Positions 60,434 through 64,000 of a DNA stretch of 64,000 bases are shown piece after piece (within the stretch, counting starts at the first letter, position 1; each line of letters starts with the position of its first letter). Made by a program: the position numbers and the translations under genes. Below the pieces are notes generated by a model, which was not told the origin of the DNA, searched no databases, and worked only from the letters and a program-made list of their open reading frames with translations. The DNA comes from Claveliimonas bilis (GTDB lineage: Bacteria; Bacillota; Clostridia; Lachnospirales; Lachnospiraceae): NCBI RefSeq assembly GCF_020892095.1, contig NZ_AP024845.1, positions 2,480,001 to 2,544,000 of the forward strand, given 5' to 3'.

Positions 60434-61393
60434 ATGAAATACTACTTTGCGCCTATGGAAGGGATTACAGGACCCATTCACCGGAAGGCTTTTGACGCCT
60501 GTTTTCCTGGTGTGGACAAATACTTTACCGCTTTTATTGCACCCAATCAGAAGGGGAAGTTCAGCGCCAGGGAGAAGAAGGATATTGATCCGGAGAATAA
60601 TCGGGGAATTTTCCTGATTCCCCAGATCATGACCAACGACGCCGGGGATTTTACTGTGACAGCCCTTCAGCTTGAGAGTCTTGGATATAAGGAGGTCAAT
60701 CTCAATCTGGGATGTCCGTCCAGAACAGTTGTCTCAAAGTACAGAGGATCCGGATTTCTGGCAATACCGGACAAGCTGGAGCGATTTTTGGACGATGTCT
60801 TTACAGACAGAGATAAAAAGATGCCGGATATGCGTATTTCCATAAAGACAAGGATCGGAAAGGATGATCCTGACGAGTTTGAACGTCTTATGGAGATATA
60901 CAATCGTTATCCGCTGGAAGAGCTGATCGTTCATCCGAGAACCCAGCAGGATTTCTACCAGGGGCGTCCGGATATGAAGGCCTTTGGCTATGCTGCCGAA
61001 AAGGGGAAAAGTCCTGTGTGCTACAATGGGGATATTCTTACGGTTGGAGACTTAAATCGGTTTACCAGTGCTTATCCGCAGATAGATAAGGTTATGATCG
61101 GCAGAGGATTCCTTCGGGATCCGGGGCTGATCTTACGGCTTCAAAACAAAGAAGCGCCGGGAAAAGAGCTGCTTTTGAAATTTCACGATAAGGTTTATGA
61201 AGGCTATAAAGAAGAGATGCCGGGGCCTAAGCCGGTGCTTTTCAAGATGAAAGAATTGTGGGCTTATATGGGACAGATTTTTGCAGATGCCAAAAAGCCT
61301 CTCAAGCGTATCCGTAAAGCAGAGAAGCTGGAAGCATATGAAGCGGCAGTGAAGGAATTATTCGAAGAATATGAAATGACGGGGGAAGCGTAA
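60434..61393 (+). CDS. dus: tRNA-dihydrouridine synthase
   Basis: 319 residues, TIM-barrel FMN enzyme that reduces uridine in the tRNA D loop. MEGITGPIHRKAF (N-terminal PMxGxT-like), catalytic Cys in NLGCPSRTVVSKYRGSGFL, VHPRTQQDFYQG and MIGRGFLRDP are diagnostic. gaggga precedes ATG 60434. Confidence 0.95.
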   Translation: MKYYFAPMEGITGPIHRKAFDACFPGVDKYFTAFIAPNQKGKFSAREKKDIDPENNRGIFLIPQIMTNDAGDFTVTALQLESLGYKEVNLNLGCPSRTVVSKYRGSGFLAIPDKLERFLDDVFTDRDKKMPDMRISIKTRIGKDDPDEFERLMEIYNRYPLEELIVHPRTQQDFYQGRPDMKAFGYAAEKGKSPVCYNGDILTVGDLNRFTSAYPQIDKVMIGRGFLRDPGLILRLQNKEAPGKELLLKFHDKVYEGYKEEMPGPKPVLFKMKELWAYMGQIFADAKKPLKRIRKAEKLEAYEAAVKELFEEYEMTGEA

Positions 61394-61437
61394 GAGGCGA
61401 TAAGTAGTGAGATCTGTGAAAGCATTGCTGAAATTTT

Positions 61438-61905
61438 ATGACAGAGAAATTGCTGGAAGGAGTTTTTCTTAGCCTTCTTTTGTGGGTTTCCTTTGGAGAT
61501 GTGCTAAAAAGGGAAATACCGGATGGCATACCGGCAGCAATGATCTTACTTGCGGCTGCAGATATGTGGAGCGGTGGGATGGCTCTGCCAGAGAGGCTGG
61601 CAGGGCTTTTGTGTATCAGCCTGCCTATGACAGCCATAACGATGGTGCGGCCGGGAGCCTTTGGAGGAGGAGATATTAAGCTGGCAGCAGCCGGCGGAGC
61701 CTTTTTGGGAGCGATAAGAATGATAGCGGCTGGCGGAATTGCCGTTTTGCTGTGCGGAATTGTGCTGACGCCCCTTGTGTTGACGAGAAGGATTACCGGG
61801 AAAGAGTCCATTCCCTTTGGACCGTTTTTAAGTGCCGGGATGGCTGCAGGTCTTCTTTGGGGAAAAGAAATTGCGGCCTGGTATACCGGAAGCGGAGCCA
61901 GGTAA
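61438..61905 (+). CDS. Minimal A24 prepilin peptidase
   Basis: 155 residues, about six hydrophobic segments. Catalytic aspartates at Asp21 (FGDVLKREIPDG) and Asp79 (FGGGDIKLAAA) match type IV prepilin peptidases. The N-terminal methyltransferase domain is missing, as in TadV/FlaK-like stand-alone peptidases. No tad or pilin gene is in the window. The ribosome site is poor. Cleaves prepilin-like signal peptides if active. Confidence 0.88.
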   Translation: MTEKLLEGVFLSLLLWVSFGDVLKREIPDGIPAAMILLAAADMWSGGMALPERLAGLLCISLPMTAITMVRPGAFGGGDIKLAAAGGAFLGAIRMIAAGGIAVLLCGIVLTPLVLTRRITGKESIPFGPFLSAGMAAGLLWGKEIAAWYTGSGAR

Positions 61906-61952
61906 GAACACGTGAAAGAAATTTGAGAAAATAGAAAGGAGAATGGCAGAAA

Positions 61953-62570
61953 ATGGTGGACCAAGATGCGAAAAAAGGATCCGGCGGGGAGATGGTCAGG
62001 CTTTATACAAGGCAGAATGACAAAACTTTGTACCAGCTGGAAAGAGATGGAAGGATCATCAACCAGAGAGTATACGTGGAGCTTCATTTCGGAGACATTG
62101 CGCCTCTTTTTATGGAAAGCTACGACTGGTTTACAGAGGAGGCGGCCAGGAGAGTGGAAAAACCGGCAGACGTACATGCGCCTATCTGGTGCTCCATCAG
62201 CAGGGAAAACTGCCTGAAGCCCATTGAAGGAACAGTGGTATATGTTCTGGAAGTGCCGGCGGAGAAGATCATCTATTTCGATGAAGGAAAGTGGGATTAT
62301 GTGCTAAACCGGATCTACCTTCCCAAAGATGAAACGGACAGACAGGAGTATAAACAGCACTTGAAAGATATTGGCGTTGTAAACGGATTTGAGTTCTTCC
62401 AGGGCAGGTATGCGGGAAAATATCCACAGGAGGAGGCCCGCATAAAAGAGAGCTGGCTTAGAGTGTTTGAAATTGACAACTGGACTATTTTCAATGTCTG
62501 CGGAAATATCTGGGAGATCCGCAAAGAATGGGTAAAGCAGATTGTACATCCCGGAGAAGCTGTGGTATAA
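61953..62570 (+). CDS. DUF3841 family protein
   Basis: 205 residues, soluble. VRLYTRQNDKTLYQLERDG, APIWCSI and VLEVPAEKIIYFDEGKWDYVLN followed by IYLPKDETD fit DUF3841, of unknown function (often in gut Firmicutes). aaaggag lies before ATG 61953; a nearer ATG at 61943 is out of frame. Its last codons contain an extended -10 promoter for downstream sequence. Confidence 0.82.
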   Translation: MVDQDAKKGSGGEMVRLYTRQNDKTLYQLERDGRIINQRVYVELHFGDIAPLFMESYDWFTEEAARRVEKPADVHAPIWCSISRENCLKPIEGTVVYVLEVPAEKIIYFDEGKWDYVLNRIYLPKDETDRQEYKQHLKDIGVVNGFEFFQGRYAGKYPQEEARIKESWLRVFEIDNWTIFNVCGNIWEIRKEWVKQIVHPGEAVV

Positions 62571-62571
62571 T
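62542..62571 (+). promoter_or_regulatory. Extended -10 promoter at the end of the DUF3841 gene
   Basis: TTGTAC (62542-62547), 18-nt spacer, TGG-TATAAT with TATAAT at 62566-62571. Start predicted near 62578, giving a ~278-nt leader to the cytidylate-kinase-like gene. Confidence 0.65.
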
Positions 62572-62596
62572 GTCCACGTAGGCAATGAGCCGTGCA

Positions 62597-62652
62597 AAAA
62601 TGTGGAAAACGCAAACGCCTGCTTGCAGGCGATTTGAGGTTTTCGCATTTTT
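62597..62652 (+). terminator. Long imperfect hairpin, terminator or attenuator
   Basis: aaaatgtggaaaac faces gttttcgcatttt, and a perfect inner stem cgcctgc-tt-gcaggcg (62616-62631) sits between them; it ends in TTTTTAT. Could terminate the DUF3841 transcript or attenuate the downstream leader. Confidence 0.6.
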
Positions 62653-62820
62653 ATAGGGCGAAAGCCCGTGAGCGAGAGCCTGGAAGGGCGCGAGCTGGCA
62701 CGGCGGCTGGTATAGGGGGCGAAAGCCCGTGAGCGAGAGCCTGGAAGGGCGCGAGCTGGCACGGCGGACAGCACACATGCGAAAGCCCGGAAGCGAGAGC
62801 GTGAAGGGCCCGGCAGCAGG
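62652..62820 (+). repeat. Three ~60-bp units rich in GNRA mini-hairpins
   Basis: Units begin with gcgaaagccc at 62658, 62719 and 62779 (periods 61 and 60). Units 1 and 2 are almost identical over ~50 nt; unit 3 has diverged. Each reads GGGC-GAAA-GCCC, then GC-GAGA-GC, then GC-GCGA-GC in units 1 and 2: short stems each closed by a GNRA-type tetraloop. No ORF of note. Confidence 0.85.
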
Positions 62821-62855
62821 CATAGCGTAAACTGGACTACAAAGGAGGAATTGGT

Positions 62856-63341
62856 ATGAAATTAGTAATAACAATGAGCCGGCGATACGGTACAGGAGCA
62901 AGCAGGATTGCACAGGAGCTTTCAGAAAGGCTTGGCATTCCGGTATATGACAAGGTGAATGTAGAGGAAGAGCTTGGCAGGCATACTTATGAATCCGAAG
63001 TGGAAGTGATAAAGAAACTGGCAGAAAAGCCCTGCATTATCCTGGGACGCTGCGCTTCTGAAATCCTGAAAGATCAGAGAAATGCGTTTAATATTTATGT
63101 GTGCGCAGATAAGGAGGATCGTATCCGGCGAATTATGGGGAAAGAAAATCTGACCTATGAGGAAGCAAGTAACAAGATAGAGATGACAGACCAGGAGAGG
63201 GCAGATTACTACCATGAACATACAGGAAAGGCGTGGGGAGATGTTAACAATTACCATATGATCTTGAATACATCGGATCTGGGTCTGGAAAATTGTGCAG
63301 ATATTTTAATGAAGTATTTTGAACGGCAGGAACTGATATAG
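62856..63341 (+). CDS. Cytidylate-kinase-like family protein
   Basis: 161 residues. SRRYGTGASRIAQELSERLGIPVYDK is the P-loop region of the cytidylate_kin2 family; IILGRCASEIL and VCADKEDRIRRIMGKENLT carry the remaining elements. The family occurs widely in Clostridia next to unrelated genes, and its substrate is not established; it is shorter than Cmk. aaaggagga precedes ATG 62856. Its leader holds the GNRA repeats. Confidence 0.88.
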   Translation: MKLVITMSRRYGTGASRIAQELSERLGIPVYDKVNVEEELGRHTYESEVEVIKKLAEKPCIILGRCASEILKDQRNAFNIYVCADKEDRIRRIMGKENLTYEEASNKIEMTDQERADYYHEHTGKAWGDVNNYHMILNTSDLGLENCADILMKYFERQELI

Positions 63342-63357
63342 TTTCTGCCGCTATTTT

Positions 63358-63483
63358 ATTTAATAGGAAATTTCTTTCCTATTAAATAAAACGCTCCGCG
63401 GGATGCGCACTCGCGCGAAGTGGAAGCTGTTGCTAAAACGACCGCGCTCGGCGCGAGAGTTCCGCTTGCGGAACTCTTTTTTT
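63358..63483 (+). repeat. Dispersed hairpin element, copy B
   Basis: Same element as 2561-2682. Here the 5' hairpin is a perfect atttaatagg / cctattaaat and the 3' hairpin a perfect agagttccgc-tt-gcggaactct, followed by TTTTTTTCTTTT so this copy can act as terminator for the kinase-like gene. Base changes relative to copy A preserve pairing in the 5' and 3' stems. Confidence 0.88.
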
Positions 63484-63531
63484 CTTTTGACGGCTGCCGG
63501 AGTCACAGTGAGAAGCTGTGGGAGATTTCAT

Positions 63532-63999
63532 CTAGGTCAGTTCAGCGATTCTTGATACTCCGACATAAATTTCTGAAATTTTATACCAGGTCGAATAATC
63601 AGTGATTCCGGTTTCGGGAAGCCCAAACACTTCCTGGAATTTTCGGACTGCTTCAGCAGTGGCAGGTCCGTAAATTCCGTCGGCAGTCAGCTTTGGAAGG
63701 GCCGGATACGCATCTGAAATTACATTAAGCTGTTCCTGAAGCTGTCGGACCTTATTGCCGGAAGACCCAATCTCCAGATTGTAACCCGGCCAGGAGGATG
63801 GGATACCGGAGATTGCCTCTGCGGTGTTAATATACATATCTGCGCCGTAATAGTAGCGGAGGATCTCAATAGGAGAGTAGCCCTGATCTCCCAACGATTT
63901 AGACCCCCACTGTGTCATCCAGTTGGGACACTGCACGCGCCGCCCGTCACAGTACTGTGTCAGGATCGGCTGCCGGACGTTGGGGCGGGAAAGATAGCT
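63532..63999 (-). CDS. Peptidoglycan-binding domain protein, 5' end outside window
   Basis: C-terminal 155 residues of a protein that continues past the window end; the GTG at 63936 is internal. First comes SYLSRPNVRQPILTQYCDG and WMTQWGSKSLGDQGY...EILRYYYGADMYINTA, resembling the end of SpoIID/stage-II-like or amidase-enhancer domains of Lachnospiraceae, then a PG_binding_1 domain (GSSGNKVRQLQEQLNVI; LTADGIYGPATAEAVRKFQ). Acts on the cell wall or spore cortex; precise enzyme cannot be told from this fragment. Confidence 0.8.
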   Translation of the reverse strand, partial: SYLSRPNVRQPILTQYCDGRRVQCPNWMTQWGSKSLGDQGYSPIEILRYYYGADMYINTAEAISGIPSSWPGYNLEIGSSGNKVRQLQEQLNVISDAYPALPKLTADGIYGPATAEAVRKFQEVFGLPETGITDYSTWYKISEIYVGVSRIAELT

Positions 64000-64000
64000 G

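Noticed and set aside
62652-62820. Possible CRISPR array
   Set aside because: The units are directly abutting, with no variable spacers and no cas genes; it is a short tandem repeat with RNA-hairpin character.

Overview
The window looks like chromosomal DNA of a low-GC, Gram-positive gut anaerobe of the Clostridia, most likely Lachnospiraceae. This rests on gene content and style: a T-box-controlled ThrRS without TGS domain, DUF5688, an EFR1-type flavodoxin/ferredoxin, AGGAGG ribosome binding sites, a group IIC intron whose reverse transcriptase resembles the Eubacterium rectale maturase, and a transporter-linked maltodextrin operon. The species is not assigned.

Layout. 0-9.3 kb: housekeeping genes (galM end, cell-wall amidase, tag, T-box/thrS, an OYE-family reductase, a chorismate mutase-shikimate kinase fusion, yqeG, efp). 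9.3-24.6 kb: a DUF5688 protein, tRNA-Arg(CCG), azlCD, a YtrA-type GntR/ABC cassette with a clear operator, nfo, argS followed by two tRNA trans-editing genes (AlaX and ProX types), a CPBP protease, two tandem NlpC/P60 hydrolases, and rpsB-tsf. 24.6-31.6 kb: an accessory, partly AT-rich stretch with phased heptamers, a VOC protein, a small secreted protein divergent from a small Xre regulator with palindromic operators, a group II intron inserted just after the regulator's terminator, and a BlaR1/BlaI sensor pair convergent with two unknown membrane-protein genes. The same 12-bp BlaI-like palindrome lies in both promoters, so the four genes probably form one regulon. 31.7-39 kb: alkylation repair (alkA, ogt), a P-type ATPase with its own two-component system, a P-loop kinase and an EFR1 protein. 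39-55 kb: a LacI-type regulator divergent from a nine-gene maltodextrin/glycogen operon (binding protein, two permeases, pullulanase, GH133 debranching enzyme, phosphorylase, 4-alpha-glucanotransferase, two further GH13 enzymes); no transport ATPase is encoded. 55-60.3 kb: a tightly overlapping envelope operon (DedA, GT4 glycosyltransferase, acyltransferase-like protein, response regulator, histidine kinase). 60.4-64 kb: dus, a minimal A24 peptidase, a DUF3841 protein, a structured repeat-bearing leader before a cytidylate-kinase-like gene, and a truncated peptidoglycan-binding protein.

Non-coding structure is the most unusual part. A ~125-bp dispersed element made of hairpins occurs in two clear copies, one between the thrS T-box terminator and the thrS start codon, the other near the end of the window. 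A ~60-bp unit rich in GNRA-type mini-hairpins is repeated three times behind an extended -10 promoter. The dedA ribosome binding site is fully buried in a 12-bp perfect stem.
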